Source: CAG-452 sp045531335 (GTDB lineage Bacteria; Bacillota; Clostridia; TANB77; CAG-508). Taken from it: a stretch of 51,402 bases of DNA. The position numbers and the translations under genes were made by a program. Of this stretch, positions 1 to 7,964 are shown in pieces (positions within the stretch are counted from its first letter, which is position 1; every line of letters starts with the position of its first letter). The notes beneath the pieces were generated by a model. That model saw only the letters and a list, made by a program, of their open reading frames with translations, was not told the origin of the DNA and did no database searches. The stretch is taken from positions 1 through 51,402 of the forward strand of contig JAZSDU010000050.1 in assembly GCA_045531335.1 (NCBI GenBank), in the 5' to 3' direction.

Positions 1-56
1 CGCCCTCGGCGACCCGAAAAAAATATGTGGGTCGCCGAGGGCGGCGACCCCTACAA
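1..56. repeat. REP-like GC-rich palindrome (family A), upstream of map
   Basis: Two overlapping hairpin arms of the GGGTCGCC/GGCGACCC type end in CCCCTACA, the usual border of this family in the window. The GC-rich block stands out from the AT-rich background. It directly precedes the map ribosome binding site. Confidence 0.8.
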
Positions 57-80
57 ATCATATTAAAAGGAATAATTATA

Positions 81-851
81 ATGGTTACAATTAAATCGAA
101 AAGAGAAATTGAATTAATGAGAGAAGCAGGAAGGATTGCCTGTCTTGCTCAAACTGAAATAGAAAAAGCAATAAGACCAGGTGTTTCAACATTTGAACTA
201 GATAGAATTGCAGAAACTGTAATAAGAGCAAATGGTGGGATTCCTGCTGAAAAAGGGTATCCAAGTGGAGTTAAAGGAGTACCTGATTTTCCAGGATCAA
301 TATGTGCTTCTGTAAATGATGAAGTTATTCATGGTATCCCTTCTAAAAAAACAATTTTAAAAGAGGGAGATATAATAAGTATTGATTTGGTTGCATATAA
401 AAATGGATATCATGGCGATTGTGCAAGGACTTATGTAGTAGGAAATGTTTCTGAAAGTACAAAGAGATTAATAGATGTAACAAAACAAGCTTTTTTCGAA
501 GGAATAAAATTTGCTAAAAAAGGAAACAGATTAGGTGATATTTCTCATGCAATTGGTAGTTTTGTAGAAAAAAATGGATATTCTGTTGTAAAAGAATTTC
601 AAGGACATGGAATAGGTGCACAGATGCACGAAGATCCAGGAATTCCAAACTATGGAAAACCAGGAAGAGGAATAAGACTTGAACCAGGCATGACACTAGC
701 AATTGAACCAATGGTAATCATGGGAAAATCAGATATTTTAGAATTAGATGATGGCTGGACAATTATAACAGAAGATGGAAGTTTAGCTGCTCATTATGAA
801 AATACAATTTTAATCACAGAAAATGAGCCAGAAATATTGACAATGCTATAA
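81..851 (+). CDS. map: Methionine aminopeptidase, type I
   Basis: Removes the N-terminal methionine from nascent proteins in the cytosol. The 256-aa length is normal for the type I enzyme. The five metal ligands are visible: two Asp in SIDLVAYKNGYHGDCART, His in GHGIG, Glu in LAIEPM and Glu near the C-terminus in HYENT. I chose the ATG at 81, behind AAAAGG at 65-70. An upstream in-frame ATG at 27 would translate a repeat hairpin and was not used. It opens the alpha operon ahead of infA, the standard Bacillota order. Confidence 0.96.
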   Translation: MVTIKSKREIELMREAGRIACLAQTEIEKAIRPGVSTFELDRIAETVIRANGGIPAEKGYPSGVKGVPDFPGSICASVNDEVIHGIPSKKTILKEGDIISIDLVAYKNGYHGDCARTYVVGNVSESTKRLIDVTKQAFFEGIKFAKKGNRLGDISHAIGSFVEKNGYSVVKEFQGHGIGAQMHEDPGIPNYGKPGRGIRLEPGMTLAIEPMVIMGKSDILELDDGWTIITEDGSLAAHYENTILITENEPEILTML

Positions 852-929
852 AAATAAGGTATAATAAATTAGTTATTTTTGGAGACAAAAATAAAACTAT
901 TAAAATTATATTAATAGGAGGATGAAAAA

Positions 930-1148
930 TTGGCTAAGGAAGATGTTATAGAAGTTGAAGGAACAGTATTAGAAGCATTACCTAATACAAATTTCAAAGT
1001 TGAACTTGAAAACGGACATCAAGTTTTAGCACATATTTCTGGAAAACTTAGAATGAATTATATAAAAATTCTACCAGGTGACAAAGTAAAACTTGAACTT
1101 TCTCCATATGACCTAACTAGGGGAAGGATTACTTGGAGAGCTAAGTAA
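930..1148 (+). CDS. infA: Translation initiation factor IF-1
   Basis: A 72-aa S1/OB-fold protein that binds the 30S A site during initiation. The whole sequence matches the family, including VEGTVLEALPNTNFKVEL, HISGKLRMNYI and DLTRGRITWR. It starts at TTG 930, nine bases after AGGAGG at 916-921; no ATG fits. It lies between map and rpmJ in the alpha operon. The rare TTG start is also used by rplQ, fmt and rlmN here, so it is a habit of this genome. Confidence 0.97.
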   Translation: MAKEDVIEVEGTVLEALPNTNFKVELENGHQVLAHISGKLRMNYIKILPGDKVKLELSPYDLTRGRITWRAK

Positions 1149-1174
1149 AAAAATAAAACAATGAGGTGAAAATA

Positions 1175-1288
1175 ATGAAAGTAAGACCATCAGTAAAAAA
1201 AATATGTGAAAAATGTAAAGTAATTAAAAGAAGAGGTATTACTAGGGTAATATGTGAAAACCCAAAACATAAACAAAGACAAGGATAA
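1175..1288 (+). CDS. rpmJ: 50S ribosomal protein bL36
   Basis: A 37-residue protein starting MKVRPSVKKICEKCK, with the zinc-binding pattern Cys-x2-Cys ... Cys ... His (CEKC, VICENPKH) of the C+ form of bL36. GAGGTG at 1163-1168 is its ribosome binding site. It is too short for most ORF callers but sits exactly where expected between infA and rpsM. Confidence 0.96.
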   Translation: MKVRPSVKKICEKCKVIKRRGITRVICENPKHKQRQG

Positions 1289-1533
1289 TTAGCTTAAGTA
1301 CAATAGTATTTAGGTTAATTTTCATATTAATTAGCTAATACATAAAAATAGTGCGGCTGTCTTGAAAGTTGATTTTCAAGAATATCTATTTTTATTTATT
1401 ATATATTGAAAATTAAAAAAGTTTTCAAAAAATAAACAATCCAAAGTTTAACTACATTTCAAATTTTACTAGTTAAACTAGCAGCAAGGGCAATTCAAAA
1501 TAAAAAATATAATTAAAGAGGTGAAAGAAAATT
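1289..1533 (+). promoter_or_regulatory. Structured leader between rpmJ and rpsM
   Basis: A 245-base gap, long for an alpha operon. It contains the hairpin CTTGAAA-N6-TTTCAAG (about 1362-1381) and a longer one, AGTTTAACTA ... TAGTTAAACT (about 1445-1482), just before the rpsM ribosome binding site. Ribosomal protein S4 autoregulates the alpha operon in other bacteria. A control role here is inference from position and foldability only. Confidence 0.4.
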
Positions 1534-1896
1534 ATGGCTCGTATAGCAGGAGTAGATTTACCTAAAGAGAAAAGGGTTGAAATAGGACTAACATATATCT
1601 ATGGAATAGGTAGAACAAGTTCTAATAAAATATTAGCAGAAGCTAAAGTTGATCCAGATACTAGAGTAAAAGATTTAACAGACGATCAAGTACAAGCAAT
1701 AAGAAATGCAATGGAAGATTATAAAGTTGAAGGTGACTTAAGAAGAGAAGTTGCATTAAACATTAAAAGACTTACTGAAATAGGATGCTTTAGAGGAATT
1801 AGACATAGAAGAAGTTTACCTGTAAGAGGACAAAGAACAAAAACTAATGCTCGTACAAGAAAAGGACCTAGAAAATTAGTAAGCAAAAAGAAATAG
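1534..1896 (+). CDS. rpsM: 30S ribosomal protein uS13
   Basis: A 120-aa head protein of the small subunit that contacts tRNA and the 50S bridge. Starts MARIAGVDLPKEKRVEIGL and has the family signature IRHRRSLPVRGQRTKTNART. ATG at 1534 follows GAGGTGAAAG. First gene after the structured gap and 31 bases ahead of rpsK. It uses two CGT arginine codons, so CGT is read normally. Confidence 0.97.
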   Translation: MARIAGVDLPKEKRVEIGLTYIYGIGRTSSNKILAEAKVDPDTRVKDLTDDQVQAIRNAMEDYKVEGDLRREVALNIKRLTEIGCFRGIRHRRSLPVRGQRTKTNARTRKGPRKLVSKKK

Positions 1897-1927
1897 AAGA
1901 TATCTTAAGCGAAAGGAGATAAGATAA

Positions 1928-2323
1928 ATGGCTAAAGTAGCAACAAAAAAAGTTACTAGAAGAAGAGATAGAAAAAACATTGAAAAAGGAGCAGCTCATA
2001 TTCATTCTAGTTTTAATAATACAATAGTTACAATAACTGATGAAAAAGGAAATGCTATAGCTTGGGCAAGCGCTGGAGAATTAGGATTCAAAGGTTCAAG
2101 AAAAAGCACACCATTCGCAGCAGGAGAAGCAGCACTTACAGCTGCAAAAGCAGGAATGGAGCATGGATTGAAATCAGTAGAAGTTTATGTTAAAGGACCA
2201 GGTTCTGGTAGAGAAGCTGCAATAAGATCACTTCAAACAGCAGGTCTAGAAATAAGCATGATTAAAGATGTAACACCAATACCACACAATGGATGTAGAC
2301 CACCAAAAAGAAGAAGAGTATAA
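1928..2323 (+). CDS. rpsK: 30S ribosomal protein uS11
   Basis: A 131-aa platform protein. Recognised by HIHSSFNNTIVTITD, the GPGSGREAAIRSL motif and the C-terminal PIPHNGCRPPKRRRV tail. AAAGGAG at 1914-1920 precedes the ATG. Member of the alpha operon between rpsM and rpsD. Confidence 0.97.
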   Translation: MAKVATKKVTRRRDRKNIEKGAAHIHSSFNNTIVTITDEKGNAIAWASAGELGFKGSRKSTPFAAGEAALTAAKAGMEHGLKSVEVYVKGPGSGREAAIRSLQTAGLEISMIKDVTPIPHNGCRPPKRRRV

Positions 2324-2372
2324 AAAGCAAAATAAATGATATAATATATTCATGAAGAAAGGAGAATAATAA

Positions 2373-2999
2373 ATGTCAAGATATAAAGACGAACAATGTC
2401 GTATATGCCGTAGAGAAGGACAAAAATTATTCCTTAAAGGTTCAAGATGTTATTCAGATAAATGTAGTGTAACAAGAAGAAACTATGCACCTGGAGAACA
2501 TGGACAAGGAAGAAAAAAACTTTCTGAATACGGTACACAATTAAGAGAAAAACAAAAAACAAAATCTTTCTACGGAGTAGGAGAAAAACAATTTAGAAAA
2601 TATTTTGAAATGGCAGAAAACAAAAAAGGTATTACAGGTGAAAACTTACTACAAATATTAGAAAGCAGATTAGATAACGTAGTATATAGAGCAGGATTTG
2701 GAGTATCTAGAGCTCAAGCAAGACAACTTGTAAACCATGGTCATTTCGATGTTAATGGAGTAAAAACAGATATACCATCTTATTTAGTTAAACCAGGTGA
2801 TGTAATATCAGTTAGAGAAATTAAAAAAGATAGCAAAATAATAAAAGAAAATGCAGAAGTAAATGCTGCAAAACCAATTCCAGAATGGCTAGAGAAAAAC
2901 AACGAAAAATTAGAAGCAAAAGTAGTAAGACTTGCATCAAGAGAAGATGTAGATTTACCAGTTGAAGAGCACTTAATCGTTGAGTTATATTCTAAATAG
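2373..2999 (+). CDS. rpsD: 30S ribosomal protein uS4, zinc-binding form
   Basis: A 208-aa primary assembly protein binding the 16S 5' domain. The N-terminus carries four Cys (CRIC, then C and C in GSRCYSDKC), the zinc-ribbon version of S4. The S4 RNA-binding domain follows (about residues 95-160: ESRLDNVVYRAGFGVSRAQAR). The location inside the alpha operon, between rpsK and rpoA, is typical of clostridia. In other bacteria S4 represses this operon. Confidence 0.97.
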   Translation: MSRYKDEQCRICRREGQKLFLKGSRCYSDKCSVTRRNYAPGEHGQGRKKLSEYGTQLREKQKTKSFYGVGEKQFRKYFEMAENKKGITGENLLQILESRLDNVVYRAGFGVSRAQARQLVNHGHFDVNGVKTDIPSYLVKPGDVISVREIKKDSKIIKENAEVNAAKPIPEWLEKNNEKLEAKVVRLASREDVDLPVEEHLIVELYSK

Positions 3000-3042
3000 A
3001 AATGAGAAGTAAAACTTCTTAAAATAGGAGGTTAAAAAATAA

Positions 3043-3990
3043 ATGATCGAATTTGAAAAACCAAATATAGAATGTCTAGCATCAAATGAAGAAGAAAATT
3101 ATGCAAAATTTGTTTGTGAACCACTAGAACGTGGATATGGAATGACAATAGGAAATTCTTTAAGAAGAATTTTATTATCATCATTACCAGGAACAGCAAT
3201 AACAAGTGTAAAAATTGACGGAGTAGTACATGAATTTTCTACAATACCAGGAGTAGTAGAAGATGTGCCTGAAATAATTGTTAATTTGAAAAGTGTAAGA
3301 TTAAAATCACATGATAATGAACAAAAAGTTCTTAGAATTGATTTTAATAAAGAAGGAGAAGTTACAGCAGGTGATATAATTACTGATTCAACTGTTGAAG
3401 TACTTAATCCAGATTTACATATTGCAACAGTAGCAGAAGGTGGACATTTAAAAATGGAAATGACTGCAGATAGAGGAAGAGGATATAATGTTGCAGAAAA
3501 AAATAAAGAAGCAAATCAAGCAATAGATGTTCTTCCAATAGACTCAATATTTACACCAGTTAAAAAAGTAAATTATTCAGTTGAAAATACTAGAGTAGGT
3601 CAAACTGTTGATTATGATAAATTAACAATTGAAGTTTGGACAGATGGAAGTTTAAAAGCATATGAAGCTTTAAGCTTAGCTGCAAAAGTTATGACAGGAC
3701 ATTTAGAATTATTTGTTGATTTATCAGAAACAGCTAAAAATACTCAAGTTATGGTAGAAAAAGAAGAATCTAAAAAAGAAAAAGTTCTAGAAATGCCTAT
3801 AGAAGAATTAGAATTATCAGTAAGATCATATAACTGTTTAAAAAGAGCAGGAATCGCTACAGTTGAAGATTTAGCTAATAAAACAGAAGCTGATATGATG
3901 AAAGTAAGAAACTTAGGTAAAAAATCATTAGATGAAGTAACTAATAAATTACATTCATTGGGACTAGATTTTATTCATGAAGAAGAATAA
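3043..3990 (+). CDS. rpoA: RNA polymerase alpha subunit
   Basis: 315 aa, the usual length. The N-terminal dimerisation domain (GYGMTIGNSLRRILLSSLPG, about residues 31-50) nucleates core assembly. The C-terminal helix-hairpin-helix domain (ELSVRSYNCLKRAGI ... VRNLGKKSLDEV) contacts UP elements and activators. The ribosome binding site AGGAGG lies at 3027-3032. Five bases separate it from the rplQ ribosome binding region. Confidence 0.98.
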   Translation: MIEFEKPNIECLASNEEENYAKFVCEPLERGYGMTIGNSLRRILLSSLPGTAITSVKIDGVVHEFSTIPGVVEDVPEIIVNLKSVRLKSHDNEQKVLRIDFNKEGEVTAGDIITDSTVEVLNPDLHIATVAEGGHLKMEMTADRGRGYNVAEKNKEANQAIDVLPIDSIFTPVKKVNYSVENTRVGQTVDYDKLTIEVWTDGSLKAYEALSLAAKVMTGHLELFVDLSETAKNTQVMVEKEESKKEKVLEMPIEELELSVRSYNCLKRAGIATVEDLANKTEADMMKVRNLGKKSLDEVTNKLHSLGLDFIHEEE

Positions 3991-4004
3991 GGAGGGTGAA
4001 AACA

Positions 4005-4529
4005 TTGGCTAGAAATAGAAAACTTGGTAGACCAACTGATCAAAGATTAGCGATACTAAAAAACCAAGCTACAGATTTAATAATGCATGGTAAAATAGAA
4101 ACTACAGAAGCTAGAGCTAAAGAAGTTAAATCAATAGTTGATAGTATAATAGCTTTAGCAATAAAAGAAAAAGATAACTTCGAAGAAGTTGAAGTAAAAG
4201 TAGTTAAAGCAAAACTTGATAGTAAAGGTAACAAAGAAACAGAAAAAGTAACAAGCAAAAATGGTAAAGAATATTTAAGAGTAGTTAAAGTTGAAACTAC
4301 AGAAAAAAGACAAAAAGATATGCCATCAAGATTAAATGCTAGAAGAAAAATAATGACAAAATTAAACAAAGTTAAAGATTCTGATGGAAACAATATAGAC
4401 TTACCAGCAAAACTTTTCGGAGAAATAGCAGACCAATATAAAGATAGAGTTGGTGGATACACACAAATTATCAAAAAAGGTCCAAGAAGAGGAGATAGCG
4501 CTGAAGAAGTTATATTAAAATTAGTTTAA
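4005..4529 (+). CDS. rplQ: 50S ribosomal protein bL17
   Basis: A 174-aa protein of the exit-tunnel region. It starts MARNRKLGRPTDQR at TTG 4005, nine bases after GGAGGG at 3991-3996; an in-frame GTG at 3996 overlaps that site and is less likely. It is longer than the roughly 115-130 aa of Bacillus because of a lysine/glutamate-rich insertion (about residues 65-105) and a variable stretch before the conserved end. Last gene of the alpha operon, followed by a terminator. Confidence 0.96.
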   Translation: MARNRKLGRPTDQRLAILKNQATDLIMHGKIETTEARAKEVKSIVDSIIALAIKEKDNFEEVEVKVVKAKLDSKGNKETEKVTSKNGKEYLRVVKVETTEKRQKDMPSRLNARRKIMTKLNKVKDSDGNNIDLPAKLFGEIADQYKDRVGGYTQIIKKGPRRGDSAEEVILKLV

Positions 4530-4543
4530 TACATAAAAATAAT

Positions 4544-4570
4544 GCGAACAATTTAGTTCGCTTTATTTTT
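4544..4570 (+). terminator. Terminator of the alpha operon
   Basis: Stem GCGAAC / GTTCGC with a six-base loop, followed by a T-rich run, 14 bases after the rplQ stop. Confidence 0.85.
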
Positions 4571-4622
4571 TTATCTTAATTATACAAAATGTAATTTGTA
4601 TGTATAAATTTATGTTGAAAAT

Positions 4623-4650
4623 TGTAGGGGTCGACGTCCTCGGCGACCCG
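4623..4650. repeat. REP-like palindrome (family A)
   Basis: TGTAGGGGTCG ... CGGCGACCCG; single-hairpin copy abutting a family C element. The same pairing is seen at 48954-48981. Confidence 0.75.
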
Positions 4651-4712
4651 CACTTCAAAGGCTTTGCTAAAATTAAAAATACAAATATTAAAAATATACT
4701 ATTTTTTACACG

Positions 4713-4890
4713 CGAAAATGTTAATTTTTGAAATTAAAGGCTCTAGGCGAGCCATAATTTGCAAAAATTAAATATTTTCGCTTTTAAATTTTTGATTAAA
4801 ACCTAAAGATTTTAATCAAATCGATGAAATTACACAAATATTCCTAATTACTACACGAATAGCTAATAAATTGTCGAAAACATACGATGA
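4713..4890. repeat. Composite AT-rich hairpin element (family C, copy 1)
   Basis: The arms AAAATGTTAATTTTTG and CAAAAATTAAATATTTT flank a short GC-rich core (GGCTCTAGGCGAGCC). A second hairpin (TTGATTAAAACC ... TTTTAATCAAATCG) and the tail TACACGAATAGCTAAT follow. Related copies lie at 43107-43265 and 49020-49185. Confidence 0.7.
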
Positions 4891-5036
4891 TTTATTGTTG
4901 AAAAAATAAAACTCATTAATATATAATAACAATATAAATTTTAATTCTTAAAAATTTAGAATCAAAAATTCATGGAAATTTCTTTCCAAAAATCCAATAA
5001 AGCAAACAAATATTTAAATGGAGGTGAAAAAATTAA

Positions 5037-5540
5037 TTGAATAATAAATTACCACAAAGAAAAAACATAAGATTAAAGTATTATGATTATTCTTTGGAAG
5101 GATATTATTTTATAACAATATGCACAAAAAATAGAAAAGAGATATTAGGCCAAATAAAAGCTGTAGGGGTCGCACTCCTGGGCGACCCGAGAGAGAATAT
5201 AACAAAACAAATAGAGTTAACAAATGAAGGGAAAATTGTAAGTAAACATATTAATAATTGTAATAAAATATTTGATGATATATTTATAGATGAATATGTA
5301 ATAATGCCAAACCATATACATTTAATAATTACATTATCAAACGGGTCGCCGAAGACTGCGACCCCTACAATACCAAAAATAATTAATGCATATAAATCAA
5401 TTGTTTCAAAAGAAATAGGTTATCCGATTTGGCAACGAAATTATTATGAACATATAATAAGAAATGAAAAAGAATATTATGAAATAAAGAATTATATACA
5501 GAACAATATTATTAACTGGGAAATGGACAAGTATTTTTAA
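5037..5540 (+). CDS. REP-associated tyrosine transposase (Y1/HUH type, RAYT)
   Basis: 167 aa. The family marks are EGYYFITICTKNR near the start, the HUH motif in MPNHIHLIITL, and WQRNYYEHIIRNEKEYYEI carrying the candidate catalytic tyrosine. Such enzymes are known to act on REP hairpins. Start is TTG 5037 behind GGAGGTG (5021-5027). The gene contains two REP palindromes in frame: forward at 5162-5189, encoding VGVALLGDPR, and reverse at 5342-5369, encoding GSPKTATPT. Both fall in loops between conserved blocks, so the protein may still work. It is the likely mobilizer of the family A repeats in this window. Confidence 0.88.
   Translation: MNNKLPQRKNIRLKYYDYSLEGYYFITICTKNRKEILGQIKAVGVALLGDPRENITKQIELTNEGKIVSKHINNCNKIFDDIFIDEYVIMPNHIHLIITLSNGSPKTATPTIPKIINAYKSIVSKEIGYPIWQRNYYEHIIRNEKEYYEIKNYIQNNIINWEMDKYF
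5162..5189 (+). repeat. Family A REP inside the transposase gene (forward)
   Basis: GTAGGGGTCGC ... GCGACCCG kept in frame; it adds about ten residues between the RKEILGQ and LTNEGKIV blocks. Confidence 0.85.
5342..5369 (-). repeat. Family A REP inside the transposase gene (reverse)
   Basis: CGGGTCGCC ... GCGACCCCTACA is the reverse orientation of the family. It is read in frame as GSPKTATPT, after the HUH motif. Confidence 0.8.
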
Positions 5541-5583
5541 AACATAAAACTTTTTTTATAAATTAACGAAAACCTTCTAATAA

Positions 5584-5612
5584 TTGACTTTGACGGCAAA
5601 ATTTAATATAAT
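5584..5612 (+). promoter_or_regulatory. Sigma-A type promoter of the 5733 gene
   Basis: -35 TTGACT (5584-5589) and -10 TATAAT (5607-5612) with a 17-base spacer. It leaves an untranslated leader of about 110 bases. Confidence 0.75.
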
Positions 5613-5732
5613 ATATATAGGCATTTTATGTAATATCTACATTTTCTAAAACTATGGAACAGAAATGTTCGAGGTCAGCATAGTAAACAAATGTTTAGTA
5701 GAAATGCCAAAAAAATAAAGGGGTTAGCAAAA

Positions 5733-5981
5733 ATGAACACGATAGCTGTAGAAATGGAAAGAAGACTTCTTGATGGATATTTGTGCAATGATTTAGTAGA
5801 TTCGCCAGATACTTCTGTTGCTCGTGCTAAACAGATGAAAGGGATAGAAACCTTTAAAGAAACAATGCGACTACATACAGTTAAAACTATGCAAGACAAT
5901 GAATTTCAGAAAATTTACGTAAACAGTTTTTCACGTTGTAGAAGCAGGTTTGATGAATATTCTAGAGTTGACTTAACTTAA
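5733..5981 (+). CDS. Uncharacterised 82-aa protein, own transcription unit
   Basis: I do not recognise this protein. It starts MNTIAVEMERRLLDGYLCND and is rich in charged residues with no membrane segment; predicted helical. ATG 5733 follows AAAGGGG at 5718-5724; an upstream ATG at 5691 is possible. The gene has its own consensus promoter and a downstream hairpin. Its codon use (CGT, CGA, CAG, CTT) is richer than its neighbours, like the orphan genes at 45308 and 45791, which hints at transfer or a separate expression class. Confidence 0.6.
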   Translation: MNTIAVEMERRLLDGYLCNDLVDSPDTSVARAKQMKGIETFKETMRLHTVKTMQDNEFQKIYVNSFSRCRSRFDEYSRVDLT

Positions 5982-6001
5982 ACTCAAATAAACCCCTAAA
6001 G

Positions 6002-6045
6002 CAAATCGCATTTCTTTATTAAAGAGATGCGATTTGTGTTGTTAT
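6002..6045 (+). terminator. Hairpin after the 5733 gene
   Basis: CAAATCGCAT (6002-6011) pairs with ATGCGATTTG (6027-6036), followed by a modest T-rich run. Confidence 0.65.
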
Positions 6046-6076
6046 TGTAAAAGTCTTAAATTTTACAGTCTGAATC

Positions 6077-6105
6077 TTGTAATATAAAAACCGTTATGAT
6101 ACAAT
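6077..6105 (+). promoter_or_regulatory. Promoter of rlmN-PP2C-prkC
   Basis: -35 TTGTAA (6077-6082), 17-base spacer, -10 TACAAT (6100-6105), about 35 bases before the rlmN start. Confidence 0.65.
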
Positions 6106-6139
6106 GTAGTCGTTAAAATGTAGATAAAGGAAGATATTT

Positions 6140-7210
6140 TTGAAGAAGAATATAAAAGATTATAATCTAGATGAATTAAAAGAATTAATAGTAGAATTAG
6201 GAGAAAAACCATATAGAGCAGAGCAAATATTTAAATGGATAATGCAAGACAATGTAACAAGCTTTGATGATATGACTAATTTATCTCTTGATTTAAGAAA
6301 TAAATTAAAAGAAAATTTTGACTTACATATATTTAATATAATACAAAAACAAGAATCAAAAGATGGAACAAAAAAATATTTATTTGATGTTTTAGATGGT
6401 AATGCAATTGAATCTGTACTTATGGAATATAAACATGGATATACAATATGTGTATCTACACAAATAGGGTGCAAAATGGGATGTAAATTCTGTGCATCTA
6501 CAGGAGTAAAATTTTCAAGAAATTTAACGTCTGGTGAAATTGTAGAACAATTACTTGCAATTCAAAGAGATGAAAATATAAAAATATCAAACCTTGTGTT
6601 TATGGGAATTGGAGAACCATTAGATAATTACGACAATGTAATGAATGCTATTAAAATTTTGAATAATCAAAAAGGTATAAATATGGGAGCAAGACACATT
6701 AGCATTTCAACAAGTGGATTAGTTCCCAAAATATATAAATTGGCAGACGAAAATATGCAATGTACTTTATCAATATCTCTTCATAGTGCTAATAACGAAA
6801 AACGAAGTGAAATGATGCCAGTAAATAATGTATATAATATAGAAGAATTAATAAAAGCTTGTAAATATTATATTGAAAAAACAAATAAAAGAATATCATT
6901 TGAATATGCATTAGCAAAAGAAAATAACGATAATTTAAATGATGCAAAAGAACTTGTAAAACTATTAAAAGGAATGCTTTGCCATGTTAATTTAATACCA
7001 ATAAACAAAATTGAAAATGGAAAGTATTCTAAAAGTACAAATGAAAATATAATAAAATTTAGAGATTATCTAAATGAAAAAGGAATAGTTGCTACAATTA
7101 GAAGAGAACTAGGATCAGATATAGATGCAGCATGTGGACAACTTAGAAAAAAAGAGGTGGAAAAATGCGAGCCTATGCAAAGACCGATACGGGTAAAGCA
7201 AGAGAAATGA
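6140..7210 (+). CDS. rlmN: Dual-specificity RNA methyltransferase RlmN
   Basis: A radical SAM enzyme that makes m2A2503 in 23S rRNA and m2A37 in some tRNAs. 356 aa with the cluster motif C-x3-C-x2-C (CKMGCKFCASTG, about residues 112-123), the GEPLDNYDNV block and a C-terminal catalytic Cys in GQLRKKE context (AACGQL). Start is TTG 6140 after AAAGGAAG. Its last 46 bases overlap the next gene, which has its own GAGGTGG inside rlmN. The order rlmN-PP2C-prkC is that of Bacillus. Confidence 0.96.
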   Translation: MKKNIKDYNLDELKELIVELGEKPYRAEQIFKWIMQDNVTSFDDMTNLSLDLRNKLKENFDLHIFNIIQKQESKDGTKKYLFDVLDGNAIESVLMEYKHGYTICVSTQIGCKMGCKFCASTGVKFSRNLTSGEIVEQLLAIQRDENIKISNLVFMGIGEPLDNYDNVMNAIKILNNQKGINMGARHISISTSGLVPKIYKLADENMQCTLSISLHSANNEKRSEMMPVNNVYNIEELIKACKYYIEKTNKRISFEYALAKENNDNLNDAKELVKLLKGMLCHVNLIPINKIENGKYSKSTNENIIKFRDYLNEKGIVATIRRELGSDIDAACGQLRKKEVEKCEPMQRPIRVKQEK

Positions 7211-7905
7211 ATCAAGATTTCTACTATGTTTCAAAAGAAAACAACAATGGTATGAGATTATGTATTTTAGCAGATGGAATGGGAGGATATAAAGGAGGAG
7301 AAATTGCAAGTAGTTTAGCTACTAGTGCAGCAAAACTTTATATTGAAGAAAAATTTAAATATATAGATCCAACTGTAGAAAACATACAAGATTTAATAAA
7401 AAAAGCAATGGAATATGCTAATGAAGTTATTTGTGAAAAAGCTAAAACAAATGAAGAGTTAGAACAAATGGGTACAACACTTGAAATTTGCATAATGTAT
7501 GGTAATAAAGTATATATTGGACATATAGGGGATAGTAGAATATATAGAATAAGAAAAAATATAATTAGAAGAATAACAACAGATCATAGTTATGTAGAAA
7601 CATTAGTAAAGGACGGAACAATAACTAGAGAAGAAGCTTTTTATCATCCTAGAAAGAATATGCTTATGAAAGCTTTAGGTTGTGCAGATAATATTGAACC
7701 AGATATTACTGCAAAAGGTTTTTTACCGGGTGATATAATACTTATGTGTTCTGATGGACTTACAAATATGTTAAAAGAAGAAGAAATATATAATATAATT
7801 AGAAATGATATAGAAACATGTTGTGATAGATTAGTTCAAAAAGCAAATGAACTTGGCGGATATGATAATATTAGTGTAATAGTAGTTGAAAAAGAAGAAG
7901 AGTAA
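7165..7905 (+). CDS. prpC: PP2C-type Ser/Thr protein phosphatase (PrpC/Stp)
   Basis: 246 aa. Dephosphorylates targets of the PASTA kinase encoded next. The metal-binding motifs are all present: TDTGKAREMNQD, LADGMGGYKGGEIAS, GHIGDSRIYRI, MCSDGLTNML and GGYDNISVIVV. ATG 7165 is set by GAGGTGG (7154-7160) and lies inside the rlmN end, so the two are translationally linked. Sixty bases separate it from prkC. Confidence 0.96.
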   Translation: MRAYAKTDTGKAREMNQDFYYVSKENNNGMRLCILADGMGGYKGGEIASSLATSAAKLYIEEKFKYIDPTVENIQDLIKKAMEYANEVICEKAKTNEELEQMGTTLEICIMYGNKVYIGHIGDSRIYRIRKNIIRRITTDHSYVETLVKDGTITREEAFYHPRKNMLMKALGCADNIEPDITAKGFLPGDIILMCSDGLTNMLKEEEIYNIIRNDIETCCDRLVQKANELGGYDNISVIVVEKEEE

Positions 7906-7964
7906 ATTTATTTACTAATGAGAAACATATTATAAATCTATAATAAAGATAGGAGAGGGGCTAT

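Larger units (their letters stand above)
4571..5036. other. Gene-free, repeat-filled stretch
   Basis: 466 bases without a supported gene. It contains a family A palindrome (4623-4650) and a family C composite hairpin (about 4713-4890), then AT-rich sequence running into the transposase ribosome binding site GGAGGTG at 5021-5027. Confidence 0.7.

Noticed and set aside
514..711. Many antisense open frames, such as those opposite map, rplQ, mutS and dnaK
   Set aside because: They lack ribosome binding sites and family similarity and are rich in Leu/Phe/Ser, as expected from the complement of AT-rich coding DNA.
7165..7210. Overlap of rlmN and the phosphatase gene as a frameshift
   Set aside because: Both genes are complete, and the second has its own GAGGTGG; it is an ordinary overlap.
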